A stretch of 64,000 nt of DNA from an uncultured Prevotella sp. (GCA_927910885.1 CAKMOD010000072.1:6778-70777), one strand, 5' to 3'; numbered from the stretch's first letter, positions 8,582 to 17,705 are shown. Numbers and translations: made by a program. The notes: generated from the letters alone by a model not told the origin.

Positions 8582-9745
8582 TTAATATTCAAATGTGCCA
8601 AACTCACTCTTAATCGTTAAGCTACGCTTGCCTTCTTCAATGTGTCCGACAATCTGTGCATCAATGTTGAACTCCTTACTGATGGCAATAACCTGCTCAG
8701 CAACCTCTGGACGAACATAGATTTCCATACGATGACCCATGTTGAATACCTGATACATTTCCTTCCAATCAGTACCGCTACACTCCTTGATAGCACGGAA
8801 GAGTGGAGGTACTGGGAACATATTGTCTTTGATGACACGGCAGTTTTCATTTACAAAGTGCAGTACCTTAGTCTGTGCACCACCTGTACAATGTACCATA
8901 CCATGAACCTCTGGGCGCAACTCGTCCAACAATCGCTTGATGACAGGAGCATATGTACGAGTAGGAGAAAGTACTAACTCACCTGCATTGATAGGACTTC
9001 CCTCAATGTCATCAGTCAACTTATATTTACCACTGTACACCAACTCTTCTGGTACAGCGTGGTCATAACTTTCTGGATAGTTCTCGGCAAGATATTTAGC
9101 AAATACATCATGACGTGCAGAAGTCAGACCATTGCTACCCATACCACCGTTATAGCGTGTCTCGTATGTAGCCTGACCAGTAGATGAAAGACCTACTATC
9201 ACATCGCCTGGACGGATGTTTGCATTGTCAATAACATCCTCACGACGCATACGGCAGGTAACAGTAGAATCTACGATAATCGTACGAACAAGGTCGCCAA
9301 CATCTGCTGTCTCACCGCCAGTAGGGTAGATGCCAATGCCCATCTTGCGCATATCAGCCAAGAGTTCATCAGTACCATTGATGATAGCTGAGATAACCTC
9401 GCCTGGCACAAGCATCTTGTTGCGACCAATGGTTGAGCTAACAAGGATGTTGTCTACCGCACCCACACAGAGCAAGTCGTCTGTGTTCATCACGATAGCA
9501 TCCTGTGCAATGCCACGCCATACGCTTAAATCGCCTGTCTCCTTCCAATACATGTAAGCCAGTGCAGACTTTGTTCCAGCACCATCGGCATGCATAATGT
9601 TGCAATACTCTGGGTCTCCACCAAGAATATCAGGGATAATCTTACAGAAAGCCTGTGGGTAAAGACCTTTGTCAATGTTCTTGATGGCATTATGCACATC
9701 TTCCTTTGCAGCACTTACGCCGCGCATCATGTATCTGTTGTTCAT
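8582..9745 (-). CDS. purM: Phosphoribosylformylglycinamidine cyclo-ligase (AIR synthetase)
   Basis: The 387-residue enzyme closes the imidazole ring in de novo purine synthesis, converting FGAM and ATP to AIR. It shows the PurM/AIR-synthase fold pattern: an N-terminal HADGAGTKSALAY block, then NTDDLLCVGA, a GGETADVGDL glycine-rich ATP-site segment near residue 145, and NMGHRMEI near the C-terminus. It is the longer Bacteroidetes form (other bacteria have about 345 residues). It heads the leftward cluster with the HARE gene and prfA, and its promoter box is at 9769-9776. Confidence 0.9.
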   Translation of the reverse strand: MNNRYMMRGVSAAKEDVHNAIKNIDKGLYPQAFCKIIPDILGGDPEYCNIMHADGAGTKSALAYMYWKETGDLSVWRGIAQDAIVMNTDDLLCVGAVDNILVSSTIGRNKMLVPGEVISAIINGTDELLADMRKMGIGIYPTGGETADVGDLVRTIIVDSTVTCRMRREDVIDNANIRPGDVIVGLSSTGQATYETRYNGGMGSNGLTSARHDVFAKYLAENYPESYDHAVPEELVYSGKYKLTDDIEGSPINAGELVLSPTRTYAPVIKRLLDELRPEVHGMVHCTGGAQTKVLHFVNENCRVIKDNMFPVPPLFRAIKECSGTDWKEMYQVFNMGHRMEIYVRPEVAEQVIAISKEFNIDAQIVGHIEEGKRSLTIKSEFGTFEY

Positions 9746-9768
9746 ATCTTAAAAGGAGTTTTCTTGTG

Positions 9769-9776
9769 CAAAGGTA
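9769..9776 (-). promoter_or_regulatory. Promoter -7 box for purM cluster
   Basis: On the minus strand it reads TACCTTTG, matching TAnnTTTG, 24 bases upstream of the purM start codon. Confidence 0.6.
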
Positions 9777-10051
9777 GCTAATATTTGTTGATTATCAGCT
9801 GAATTAAAGCATAAATTTCAGCTAAAAGATGGCTTTTGTTGCTTGAAAAATATGTTGCCGACTTTTATAGTTGTTTTGAAGTTCTATCATAGATAGATAT
9901 TAACTTGTTGTCTGCTTTGATGTGTTAGTGATTTAAGTTGGTAATGGGCAATATCTATTTTATAGGATTTTGCATGTTAAAGATAGTCTTCTTTTTGTCG
10001 AATCAAAATTCGATTTGTAAAAAATAAATTTGTATATGAAAAACCAATAGA

Positions 10052-10192
10052 TGCCTATTTGGCTTTGAAAAGACGCCCTTTTGGCTTGCTAAAGATGCCC
10101 TTTTGAGGTCTTACTAACGCCCTTTAAGAAGCCAATTTAAGCACCTTTTGAAATAGTGGTTTATAATGGTTTGATTATTAGTTGGTTACAGA
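10052..10192 (+). repeat. Family A 22-bp phased element, copy A3
   Basis: Units start at 10052 (TGCCT), 10074 (CGCCC), 10096 (TGCCC), 10118 (CGCCC) and 10141 (GCACC), with spacing 22, 22, 22, 23. The TTGAT box at 10171 is exactly 30 bases after the last unit start. Confidence 0.85.
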
Positions 10193-10302
10193 GGCGGTGG
10201 TTAAGGTGTTTTTAGGCTGTTATTTAAGATAAAATTAGGCTGTGTTTTGTAATAAAATTTCCTTTGCATGCGCCCATGCTTTAGTCATCTTTATTTGTGT
10301 TA

Positions 10303-10347
10303 TTTTGTCCGAACGTGTCTAACAAAGTAGGCAACGTTCAGACAAAA
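10303..10347 (-). terminator. Hairpin terminator downstream of kdsB
   Basis: TTTTGTC-c-GAACGT pairs with ACGTTC-a-GACAAAA around a 17-base loop, giving 13 base pairs with one mismatch. It starts 66 bases beyond the kdsB stop codon. Confidence 0.6.
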
Positions 10348-10412
10348 GTATTTTATGTGGTTCTTAGAAGGGATGTACTGAAGTTTGTTTCTTATGCTTT
10401 TAGCCTTTGTTT

Positions 10413-11153
10413 TTATAGGCTACTTAATTTTTCTTCAGCACGCTGAAGGTCTTCTGGCGTATCAATACCAATGGTTTCAACATCCGTAAGACCAACTTTT
10501 ATCTTATATCCGTTCTGTAACCAGCGTAGCTGTTCAAGACTTTCTGCTAACTCAAGTGGTGATTGTGGGAGACGACTTACTTCACGAAGTACTTCTGTGC
10601 GGTAGGCATAGAGACCGATATGCTTAAGGAATGGGAAGTGTCTGAGCCATTCTTCGCTCTCCTTACCACGTACAAACGGAATGACTGAGCGAGAGAAATA
10701 AAGTGCATAGCCATCATTGTCGAGTACAATCTTAGGTGAATTAGGATTCTCTACTGCCTCCATTGAGTCAAAAGGTTTGCCAAGTGTCGCTATCTGTGTG
10801 CGTGGGTCGTCAAAACACTGCATAACAGTTTCAAGCTGACTTCTCTGTATGAAAGGTTCATCGCCTTGTATATTGATAACGACATCAAAGTTTCCGCCCA
10901 CCTTGTCGAGGGCTTCGCAGATTCTGTCTGTGCCACTTTGATGGTCGGAACGAGTCATTATTGCCTTACCGCCAAAAGCCTCAACAGCATCGTAGATACG
11001 CTGGTCGTCTGTGGCAACAAATACATCTTCCATTACACTACTTACCTGTCTGTAAACATGTTCTATTACGGCTTTTCCTCCAAGTATTGCTAAAGGTTTA
11101 CCAGGAAAGCGTGAAGAACTATAGCGAGCGGGGATAATTCCAATAAATTTCAT
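10413..11153 (-). CDS. kdsB: 3-deoxy-manno-octulosonate cytidylyltransferase (CMP-Kdo synthetase)
   Basis: The 246-residue enzyme couples Kdo to CMP for lipopolysaccharide inner-core synthesis. The N-terminus MKFIGIIPARYSSSRFPGKP holds the nucleotide-binding motif, followed by QGDEPFI near residue 100 and a C-terminal IDTPEDLQRAE segment. I chose the ATG at 11153. The open frame runs further upstream, but that extension is low-quality sequence overlapping the promoter box at 11209-11216, and the family starts at this methionine. It diverges from the kdsC-containing operon. Confidence 0.95.
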   Translation of the reverse strand: MKFIGIIPARYSSSRFPGKPLAILGGKAVIEHVYRQVSSVMEDVFVATDDQRIYDAVEAFGGKAIMTRSDHQSGTDRICEALDKVGGNFDVVINIQGDEPFIQRSQLETVMQCFDDPRTQIATLGKPFDSMEAVENPNSPKIVLDNDGYALYFSRSVIPFVRGKESEEWLRHFPFLKHIGLYAYRTEVLREVSRLPQSPLELAESLEQLRWLQNGYKIKVGLTDVETIGIDTPEDLQRAEEKLSSL

Positions 11154-11208
11154 ACGTGTTTCTATCCGTTTAAGTTTAATATACTGCTGGTTTATGTACC
11201 AGTATGCG

Positions 11209-11216
11209 CAAAAGTA
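11209..11216 (-). promoter_or_regulatory. Promoter -7 box for kdsB
   Basis: On the minus strand it reads TACTTTTG, matching TAnnTTTG, 56 bases upstream of the kdsB ATG. This supports the shorter kdsB start. Confidence 0.55.
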
Positions 11217-11283
11217 GTAAATCTTTATTAAAAAGGCGATGACTTCCCGACATATTTCCTTTAAAATTATTAAATTTGTTGGC

Positions 11284-12081
11284 ATGATGAAGGTTACATT
11301 GATTGGTGCTGGTAATCTTGCCACACAGTTAGGTAAGTCGTTGAAAAAGGCTGGTGTCATTATCAGTCAGGTGTATAGTCGTACTGAAGAGTCTGCCCGA
11401 ACGTTAGGTGAGTTGCTTGAGACTGAATGGGTGACAGATGTTACACAAGTTCACGATGAGGCTGATATTTACATCTTTTCTGTGAAAGATAGTGTTCTCT
11501 GTGAGTTGATTTCAGAGGTCTGTAAGGGTAGGGGAGACAAACTTTTTCTCCATACTGCAGGCTCAATGCCAATGAGTTGTTTTGAAGGAAAGGCACTACA
11601 TTATGGTGTGTTTTACCCTATGCAGACATTTTCTAAGTCTAAGGATGTGAATTTTGAACGTATTCCAGTGTTCATTGAGGGCAATTCTATTGAGACAGAG
11701 GAGGTTATTAGAAGTCTTGCCAATATGCTTTCTAAACGTATGATAACATTGTCTTCTGCAGATAGAAAGTATCTACATTTAGCTGCTGTTTGGGCTTGTA
11801 ACTTTACAAATTACTGTTATACGGTAGCTTCTGATATTCTCAGTGAGCATGATATACCATTCGATGTCATGTTACCTTTGATAAATGAAACAACAGAGAA
11901 GATTCAGAACATCTGTCCAAAGGCGGCTCAGACAGGACCAGCAGTGCGCGGAGATAAGAATGTTATGAGTCAACAATTGGAGTTGATGAGTGATAGAGAA
12001 GATTTACAAGAGCTTTATAAAATGCTTTCAAAGGGTATTACCCCACTCTTGGAAGGTTCTACTTTAGATAAAATACATTAA
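11284..12081 (+). CDS. Rossmann-fold DUF2520 oxidoreductase-like protein
   Basis: The 265-residue protein begins MMKVTLIGAGNLATQLGKSL, with a GxGNxA dinucleotide-binding loop. A ProC/F420-type Rossmann N-terminal domain is followed by an alpha-helical DUF2520 domain containing LHLAAVWACNFTNYCYTVA near residue 180 and GPAVRGDKNVM near residue 225. The family is predicted to be NAD(P)-dependent, but its substrate is unknown to me. I use the ATG at 11284 because the upstream extension lies in the divergent promoter region. kdsC follows after 75 bases. Confidence 0.8.
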   Translation: MMKVTLIGAGNLATQLGKSLKKAGVIISQVYSRTEESARTLGELLETEWVTDVTQVHDEADIYIFSVKDSVLCELISEVCKGRGDKLFLHTAGSMPMSCFEGKALHYGVFYPMQTFSKSKDVNFERIPVFIEGNSIETEEVIRSLANMLSKRMITLSSADRKYLHLAAVWACNFTNYCYTVASDILSEHDIPFDVMLPLINETTEKIQNICPKAAQTGPAVRGDKNVMSQQLELMSDREDLQELYKMLSKGITPLLEGSTLDKIH

Positions 12082-12156
12082 TAATATACTCTAATAAGTA
12101 AGTATAATTGATTGTATTATAGTTGATTATAATATTACTTGAACGTTTATAATGAT

Positions 12157-12675
12157 ATGATAAACTACGATTTAAAGAAGATAAAGGCTGTTGTCTTTGA
12201 TGTTGATGGCGTATTGTCTGCTTCTACCATTCAGATGGATGAAAAGGGTGACCCACTACGTACGATTAATATCAAGGATGGTTATGCTATTCAGTTGGCT
12301 GTAAAGCATGGGCTACAGCTTGCAATTATGACTGGTGGACATAATGAGAATATTCGTTCACGCTATGAATATCTTGGCGTTAAGGATGTTTATATTAGCT
12401 GTTCGGTAAAGATTCGCACTTGGGAAGAGTTCCTTAAGAAGTACGATTTGCAGGAAGATGAAATCATATATGTTGGTGATGACATTCCTGATTACGAAGT
12501 GATGAAGCGTGCAGGCTGTCCTTGTTGTCCAAAGGATGCATGTGCTGAGATTAAAGAGATATCAACCTACGTTAGTGATTGTAAGGGTGGATATGGTGTT
12601 GCACGTGATATTCTTGAGCAGGTGATGAAGGCGCAAGGGAAATGGGTGTTGAATGAAAAGGCTTTTGGCTGGTAA
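12157..12675 (+). CDS. kdsC: 3-deoxy-D-manno-octulosonate 8-phosphate phosphatase
   Basis: The 172-residue HAD hydrolase removes phosphate from Kdo 8-phosphate, the step before kdsB. It shows the cap-less HAD pattern of KdsC: AVVFDVDGVLSAS (nucleophile Asp), IMTGG (motif II Thr), and YVGDDIPDYEVM (motif IV acidic pair). The length fits this tetrameric family. The ATG at 12157 (MINYDLKK) is preferred over an in-frame TTG at 12139. maf begins 11 bases after its stop. It is very near but divergent from kdsB, so the two Kdo steps are on separate transcripts. Confidence 0.9.
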   Translation: MINYDLKKIKAVVFDVDGVLSASTIQMDEKGDPLRTINIKDGYAIQLAVKHGLQLAIMTGGHNENIRSRYEYLGVKDVYISCSVKIRTWEEFLKKYDLQEDEIIYVGDDIPDYEVMKRAGCPCCPKDACAEIKEISTYVSDCKGGYGVARDILEQVMKAQGKWVLNEKAFGW

Positions 12676-12686
12676 ACTGTAAAATA

Positions 12687-13250
12687 ATGAAGCGTATAAT
12701 ACTTGCGAGTAATTCGCCACGTCGACGTGAACTTTTAGCAGGGTTGGACTTGGATTTTGAGGTAAAAGTACTGCCTAATATTGATGAGTCTTATCCTGAT
12801 AATCTACCTGCCGCTGAAGTGGCTGGCTATATTTCTCGTGAGAAGGCAGCCCCCTATCGTACATTGATAGGGGAGGGCGACCTTGTTATTACGGCTGATA
12901 CGGTGGTAATAGTTGGAGATGAGGTGCTTGGAAAGCCTAAGGATGCAGAGGATGCACGTCGTATGCTTCAGCTTATCAGTGGTAGAACGCATCAGGTTAT
13001 TACGGGTGTTTGTTTGTTGACAACTGATAAGGAACACGCTTTCTCAGTGACTACTGATGTGACTTTTAAGCAGCTTTCAGAAGATGAAATCACCTATTAC
13101 ATAGAGCATTATAAGCCTTTCGACAAAGCAGGAGCTTATGGTATTCAAGAATGGATTGGCTATGTTGGAGTTACATCTATTAGTGGCAGCTATTTTAATG
13201 TTATGGGTTTGCCTGTGCAAAGATTGTGGGAAGAAATAAAGAAGTTTTAA
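12687..13250 (+). CDS. maf: Maf family nucleotide pyrophosphatase
   Basis: The 187-residue protein starts MKRIILASNSPRRRELLAGL, where the SxSPRR loop is the substrate-binding signature of Maf proteins. It also has TADTVV and DKAGAYGIQE in the expected places. Family members hydrolyse dTTP, UTP or modified NTPs to monophosphates and are thought to clean the nucleotide pool. The gene is sandwiched between kdsC (11 bases) and rlmH (1 base), in a compact rightward operon. The exact nucleotide preference cannot be read with confidence. Confidence 0.93.
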   Translation: MKRIILASNSPRRRELLAGLDLDFEVKVLPNIDESYPDNLPAAEVAGYISREKAAPYRTLIGEGDLVITADTVVIVGDEVLGKPKDAEDARRMLQLISGRTHQVITGVCLLTTDKEHAFSVTTDVTFKQLSEDEITYYIEHYKPFDKAGAYGIQEWIGYVGVTSISGSYFNVMGLPVQRLWEEIKKF

Positions 13251-13251
13251 T

Positions 13252-13722
13252 ATGAAGACAATTCTTATCCTTGTTGGGAAAACGCAAAGTAAGATATTTA
13301 AGGTTGGTATAGATGATTACGTCAGCCGTATTGAGCATTATATGCCGTTTAGTATTACAACAATCCCAGAATTAAAAAATACGAAAAGCCTTTCAGAAGA
13401 TCAACAAAAACAGAAAGAAGGTGAACTGATTTTGAAAGAAATTCAGCCTTCTGATACGGTTGTATTGTTAGACGAACATGGTGCAGAATTTCGTTCTGTT
13501 GAATATGCGAATTGGTTGAAACAAAAACAAAATACGGCTCGTCGACTTGTTTTTATTATTGGTGGACCGTATGGTTTCTCCCCAGATGTTTATGCACGTG
13601 CCAATGAAAAAATCTCATTATCACGTATGACTTTCTCGCATCAGATGGTCAGACTCATTTTTACAGAACAACTTTATCGTGCTTGTACAATTATTAAAGG
13701 TGAACCATATCACCATGAATAA
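13252..13722 (+). CDS. rlmH: 23S rRNA (pseudouridine-1915 N3) methyltransferase
   Basis: The 156-residue SPOUT-fold protein methylates the pseudouridine at position 1915 of helix 69 of 23S rRNA. The SAM-binding knot is visible in VLLDEHGAEFRS, FIIGGPYGFS and LSRMTFSHQMVRLIFTEQLY. It ends in KGEPYHHE, the conserved tail of the family. It starts 1 base after the maf stop, so the two are translationally linked. A weak hairpin at 13852-13874 and a family B repeat follow. Confidence 0.95.
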   Translation: MKTILILVGKTQSKIFKVGIDDYVSRIEHYMPFSITTIPELKNTKSLSEDQQKQKEGELILKEIQPSDTVVLLDEHGAEFRSVEYANWLKQKQNTARRLVFIIGGPYGFSPDVYARANEKISLSRMTFSHQMVRLIFTEQLYRACTIIKGEPYHHE

Positions 13723-13762
13723 TTCCTAATTTACCAACTTTACTCAATGTTTTTACGTCCAG

Positions 13763-13820
13763 CACACATGGAGTTGTCGGTAAGCACCATGTGTGCTGAG
13801 CATGAACACAAAACGTGTTT
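13763..13820 (+). repeat. Family B CAC-N5-GTG 22-bp array, copy B1
   Basis: Units start at 13763, 13785 and 13807, all 22 bases apart. The second and third carry CAC-N5-GTG and the first has CAC-N5-GAG. The first two units can also pair as a hairpin (AGCACACATGG / CCATGTGTGCT). The array lies between the convergent rlmH and HAD phosphatase genes. Confidence 0.7.
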
Positions 13821-13851
13821 GTTGTTTTTTGAGATAATGGTAGTTATGATA

Positions 13852-13874
13852 AATAGGGTTTTGTAAGCCCTATT
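13852..13874. terminator. Short hairpin between rlmH and HAD phosphatase gene
   Basis: AATAGGGTT pairs with AGCCCTATT over a short loop with T-rich flanks. It is a possible terminator for rlmH or for the convergent gene. Confidence 0.45.
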
Positions 13875-13969
13875 ATTATTCTATTCTATATTAGACTGAA
13901 ATAAAAAAGAATTACTATATTTGATGTTCTTTTGACGTTATATATAGCAAGTAAGGATAAGTAAAAAGA

Positions 13970-14615
13970 TTATTCGACTAAAATCTCAGATGGTTTATTA
14001 ACGAATATAGTGCCACCATGCTGTATTAAAAAATCTTTATCACGAAATCCCCAAAGCACACTGATGCATGGTAATCCGCAGTTTTTTGGCTGTCATAATA
14101 TCTACATCACTGTCACCTATATATACAGCACCTTCCTTTGGTGCGCCTAATTGCCGAAGAGCCTCTAACACGGTGTCTGGTGCTGGCTTCTTTCTAATAG
14201 TTTCGCGCTCTCCTATCGCCACCTCTATTGTGTCTGGAAAGAAATGTTTAGCAAGGTCTTGTGTTGCTGCATAAAACTTATTACTTACAATAGCAAGGTT
14301 CTTGCCGCGACTTTTTAATTCACGTATTAACTCTGGAATACCTTCGTATGGACAGGTTGTGTCAAGATTATGCTCCATATAATGTTCACGAAACTTGGCG
14401 TATGTCTCTTCAAATTTAGGGTTATTACTACCATTAGGAATAGCCCGTTCCATGAGTAGTTTTACTCCATTTCCCACAAACATACGTATCTCTTCTATTG
14501 TACGTTCAGGCATTCCAGCCCAGCGAAGTGCGTAATTTGTACTCGCAGCCAAGTCGTTTAATGTACTTAGCAGCGTACCATCTAAATCAAAGATATATGT
14601 ATCAAATTCTTTCAT
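13970..14615 (-). CDS. gph: HAD phosphatase (phosphoglycolate phosphatase-like), frameshifted near 14080
   Basis: The protein starts MKEFDTYIFDLDGTLL, with the HAD nucleophile Asp. It has a helical cap, KSRGKNLAIVSNK (motif II Ser) and YIGDSDVDIMTAK (motif IV). On the sequence as given it stops at 14040 after an abnormal tail. If one A is removed from the six-A run (minus strand, about 14080), the frame instead runs on through NCGLPCISVLWGFRD to a stop at 13970. That is the normal C-terminus of this family and gives about 214 residues. I infer a homopolymer miscount. The ATG at 14615 is chosen because the promoter box at 14637-14644 overlaps the upstream TTG. Confidence 0.75.
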
Positions 14616-14636
14616 TATCCTTTTGTTTAATTCAGA

Positions 14637-14644
14637 CAAAAGTA
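14637..14644 (-). promoter_or_regulatory. Promoter -7 box for HAD phosphatase gene
   Basis: On the minus strand it reads TACTTTTG, matching TAnnTTTG, 22 bases upstream of the ATG at 14615. Confidence 0.5.
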
Positions 14645-14713
14645 CACAATTATACAGATAATGGCTTATCTTTTCTCTTAAATTTCAAAAAAGTATAATC
14701 AAAGTCGCATGTC

Positions 14714-14747
14714 ATTGCTCTTTTTGTACTTTAAAATTGTATCTTTG
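14714..14747 (+). promoter_or_regulatory. Promoter of mltG
   Basis: TATCTTTG at 14740-14747 is an exact Bacteroidetes -7 box, with an ATTG about 22 bases upstream as a possible -33 element. The start codon is 28 bases downstream. Confidence 0.6.
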
Positions 14748-14774
14748 CACCTCAGAAATATAAAGTAAAAGACG

Positions 14775-15809
14775 ATGGCAAAATCTAAAGGAAAGAACAA
14801 GGGAACATCATCCCGCTGGCTCATTGTTGCTATCTTTGCAGTATTAGCAGGTGTAGCATACTTTCTCTTCTTCTCGGGAATGTCCCGTACTGGAAAAGAA
14901 GAATACGTTCTCATTGATGAGGATGATAACATAGACTCTGTATATGTTAAGCTTCAACCAATCTCTACTCCTCAGGGCTTTTGGGTATTTAAGCAGCTTG
15001 CAGGAGTTATGGGCTATGCAGACAATATTCGTCCAGGTAGATTTGTTGTAGGGTCATCAGGTTCTCTTCAAACTTCACGTCATATTATTAATGGTCTTCA
15101 AGCACCTGTGAAGATTACGATTAGATCAGTAAGAACGATTGAAGACCTTGCAAAAGATGTTAGTGAAAAACTGATGTTTACACGTGCAGAACTTCTTTCA
15201 CGTCTTCAATCAAAGGAAACTTGTAAGAAGTATGGTTTTACTCCAGAAACGATTCCAGCAATGTTTATTCCTAATACATACGATTTCTATTGGAATACAT
15301 CTGTTGATAAGTTCCTTGATAAGATGAGTGAGGAGAACAAGAAGTTCTGGAACTTTGAGCGTAAAGAGAAGGCAAAACAGGCGGGTTTCACCGAAAGTGA
15401 GATTGTAACGCTTGCAAGTATTGTTGACGAAGAAACTGACAATGAGGCTGAGATGCCAAAGATTGCAGGTATGTATATTAATCGTCTACATATTAATATG
15501 CCATTGCAGGCAGACCCAACAGTCAAGTTTGCGACAAAGAACTTTACTGCTCGCCGTATCTATCAGAAGTGGCTTACTATTGATAATCCATATAACACCT
15601 ATAAGTATCGTGGTCTTCCTCCTGGACCGATTCGCATTCCTTCAGTGGCTGCTATTGATGCTGTATTGGATTATGTTCATCATGATTATATCTACATGTG
15701 TGCTAAGGAGGATTTTAGCGGTACACATAACTTTGCTAAAACATACGAAGAGCATCAAGTGAATGCTGCAAAGTATGCTAAAGCTTTGAATGAACGTGGT
15801 ATAAATTAA
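14775..15809 (+). CDS. mltG: Endolytic peptidoglycan transglycosylase MltG (YceG-like)
   Basis: The 344-residue protein has a lysine-rich cytoplasmic start and one membrane helix at about residues 16-34, with the rest periplasmic. The YceG domain contains ASIVDEETDNEAEMPKIAG (catalytic Glu of the VxEE/ET motif near residue 218), ADPTVKFA and GLPPGPIRIPS. These are all standard for MltG, which cuts nascent glycan strands and sets their length. The length is normal. It stands alone, with a good promoter and a family B repeat downstream. Confidence 0.9.
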   Translation: MAKSKGKNKGTSSRWLIVAIFAVLAGVAYFLFFSGMSRTGKEEYVLIDEDDNIDSVYVKLQPISTPQGFWVFKQLAGVMGYADNIRPGRFVVGSSGSLQTSRHIINGLQAPVKITIRSVRTIEDLAKDVSEKLMFTRAELLSRLQSKETCKKYGFTPETIPAMFIPNTYDFYWNTSVDKFLDKMSEENKKFWNFERKEKAKQAGFTESEIVTLASIVDEETDNEAEMPKIAGMYINRLHINMPLQADPTVKFATKNFTARRIYQKWLTIDNPYNTYKYRGLPPGPIRIPSVAAIDAVLDYVHHDYIYMCAKEDFSGTHNFAKTYEEHQVNAAKYAKALNERGIN

Positions 15810-15882
15810 GGAGATAATATAGTTTATCAGACTACCTTATCCCGATGTTTTAATACTTTATTTTATCATGTGCGATGCCTCA

Positions 15883-15940
15883 CACGTATTGTGCTGACGC
15901 TTCGCACGTATTGTGTTTATGCCTCGCACATATTGTGCGG
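15883..15940 (+). repeat. Family B CAC-N5-GTG 22-bp array, copy B2
   Basis: Three CAC-N5-GTG units start at 15883, 15905 and 15927, exactly 22 bases apart. Each core reads CAC(G/A)TATTGTG. The array lies between the convergent mltG and rluA-type genes, next to the terminator at 15946-15964. Confidence 0.75.
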
Positions 15941-15945
15941 ATGTT

Positions 15946-15964
15946 AAAAACCAACGAAAGTTGG
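15946..15964 (-). terminator. Intrinsic terminator of the rluA-type gene
   Basis: On the minus strand CCAAC-TTTC-GTTGG is followed by TTTTT, 34 bases beyond the stop codon. Confidence 0.7.
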
Positions 15965-15997
15965 GGCTATCAGTCTTACTAAAATTAGGCTTCTCTA

Positions 15998-16669
15998 TTA
16001 GAATTTACCTATTGCTTGCCAAAGATTATCTTTAGGCAGCGGTGATTCTATACAGATTTTCTCCTTTGAAACAGGGTGAATAAACTCAACACGATGGCTC
16101 AATAAGCAGATACTTCCATCTGGATTAGAACGTGGAGCACCATATTTTAAATCGCCTTTTATAGGGCAATCCATATTAGATAGCTGACAACGAATCTGAT
16201 GATGACGACCTGTCATCAAATTAATCTCTAATAGTGTGTAACGTTCTGACTGGTTGATTACCTTATAATGTAAGATAGATTTCTTAGAAGTTGGTACTTG
16301 GTGATTATAAGCGTAACTCTTATTTTGTCGTTCGTTGCGTACAAGCCAGTCTGTTAATGTTGCTTCTGTTTCAAATGGTGGACGCGTAACAATAGCCCAA
16401 TAAGTCTTATGTATCTCACCATTACGGAACATATCGTTTAGCCTTGTAAGTGCTTTTGATGTCTTGGCAAAGACAACTAATCCTGCCACAGGACGATCAA
16501 GTCTGTGTACGACACCTAAAAATACATTTCCTGGTTTCTGGTATTTCTCCTTTATCCATTGTTTGACAATCTCTGATAAAGGTTCATCACCAGTTTTATC
16601 GCCTTGTACAATCTCACCAGCTTCTTTGTAGACGATGATGATATGATTATCTTCGTAAAGTACTTCCAT
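15998..16669 (-). CDS. RluA-family pseudouridine synthase
   Basis: The 223-residue protein isomerises uridine to pseudouridine in rRNA or tRNA. The catalytic segment HRLDRPVAGLVVFAKT (Asp of HRLD near residue 58) and LLEINLMTGRHHQIR are diagnostic of the RluA family. It is short and has no N-terminal S4 domain, like RluC/TruC-type minimal members, so the target site cannot be named. It lies 212 bases after fabG in the same direction, with a hairpin between them. Confidence 0.88.
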   Translation of the reverse strand: MEVLYEDNHIIIVYKEAGEIVQGDKTGDEPLSEIVKQWIKEKYQKPGNVFLGVVHRLDRPVAGLVVFAKTSKALTRLNDMFRNGEIHKTYWAIVTRPPFETEATLTDWLVRNERQNKSYAYNHQVPTSKKSILHYKVINQSERYTLLEINLMTGRHHQIRCQLSNMDCPIKGDLKYGAPRSNPDGSICLLSHRVEFIHPVSKEKICIESPLPKDNLWQAIGKF

Positions 16670-16831
16670 AGTAAGAAATGTCTTTATTGAGAGCTATAAT
16701 AAAAGATTATCAGTATTAACAATTTAGAGAAAAAGCTTATATAATGTCTTTTATCTGTGGTGTATGCGTTAGAAGAAAAGTTAACCTAACTATCTTAATG
16801 AGTCAAAGAGATTATAGAAGCAAATTATATC

Positions 16832-16876
16832 CTTCCCTCCCTACCCTTCCAGCATTGCTGTTAGGAGGGAGGGAAG
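16832..16876 (-). terminator. G/C-rich hairpin after fabG
   Basis: CTTCCCTCCCT pairs with AGGGAGGGAAG around an AT-richer loop, 5 bases beyond the fabG stop. There is no good T run, so it may terminate weakly or protect the 3' end. Confidence 0.5.
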
Positions 16877-16881
16877 AAGCT

Positions 16882-17628
16882 TTACATATTCATACCACCA
16901 TCAACCTGGAGAACCTGACCTGTAACATAGCTTGACAGTTCAGAACCAAGGTAAACAGCTGTGTTTGCAATATCTTCAACAGTACCACCACGACGGAGAG
17001 GAATCTTTGAAGTCCATTCCTTACGAATATCGTCGTCCAAAGCCTGTGTCATAGCTGTATCAATGAAACCAGGAGCAATAGCATTTGCACGAATACCCTT
17101 AGGACCCATCTCCTGAGCAACGCTCTTAGCCAAAGCAATCATACCAGCCTTTGATGCGGCATAGTTAGCCTGACCAGCATTACCATGAACACCTACAACA
17201 CTTGCCATGTTGATAATGCTACCACCACGCTGACGCATCATTACTGGTACACAAGCGTGAATGAAGTTGAAGGCACTCTTAAGGTTTACTGCGATAACAG
17301 CATCCCACTGCTGCTCTGTCATACGAAGCATAAGACCATCTTTCGTAATACCAGCATTATTGATGAGGATATCAATAGAACCAAACTCTTCCTTAACCTG
17401 CTTTACAACCTCTTCAGACTGTGCGAAGTCTGCAGCATTACTTGCATAACCCTTTGCTTTTACACCAAAAGCAGCAATCTCTGCCTCAGTAGCTTTTCCA
17501 TTCTCGTCGATAACGAGGTCGGTGAATGCAACGTTTGCACCCTCCTCTGCAAACTTCAATGCGATAGCCTTACCAATACCACGTGCAGCACCTGTAATCA
17601 GGGCTGTCTTACCTTCCAATAATTTCAT
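16882..17628 (-). CDS. fabG: 3-oxoacyl-ACP reductase
   Basis: The 248-residue SDR enzyme reduces 3-oxoacyl-ACP with NADPH in fatty-acid elongation. It has TGAARGIGKAIALKFAEEGA at the N-terminus, NNAGITKDGLMLRM, the catalytic Ser in SVVGVHGN, and YAASKAG (Tyr-x3-Lys). It ends ITGQ-like VTGQVLQVDGGMNM, the standard FabG tail. A TetR regulator lies 77 bases upstream in the same direction and may share its transcript. No other fab genes are adjacent. Confidence 0.92.
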   Translation of the reverse strand: MKLLEGKTALITGAARGIGKAIALKFAEEGANVAFTDLVIDENGKATEAEIAAFGVKAKGYASNAADFAQSEEVVKQVKEEFGSIDILINNAGITKDGLMLRMTEQQWDAVIAVNLKSAFNFIHACVPVMMRQRGGSIINMASVVGVHGNAGQANYAASKAGMIALAKSVAQEMGPKGIRANAIAPGFIDTAMTQALDDDIRKEWTSKIPLRRGGTVEDIANTAVYLGSELSSYVTGQVLQVDGGMNM

Positions 17629-17705
17629 GTTGTTTTGATTTATATTGTTAGTTTATAAGTTTATAAATAAACAAGCTGACTGAAATCACATGATAGAATA
17701 ATGAT

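Larger units (their letters stand above)
9746..10412. other. Intergenic region (667 bp) between purM and kdsB
   Basis: No gene is seen. From left to right the region holds the purM promoter, an AT-rich stretch, family A copy A3 at 10052-10192, and a strong hairpin at 10303-10347 that should end kdsB transcription. Confidence 0.6.
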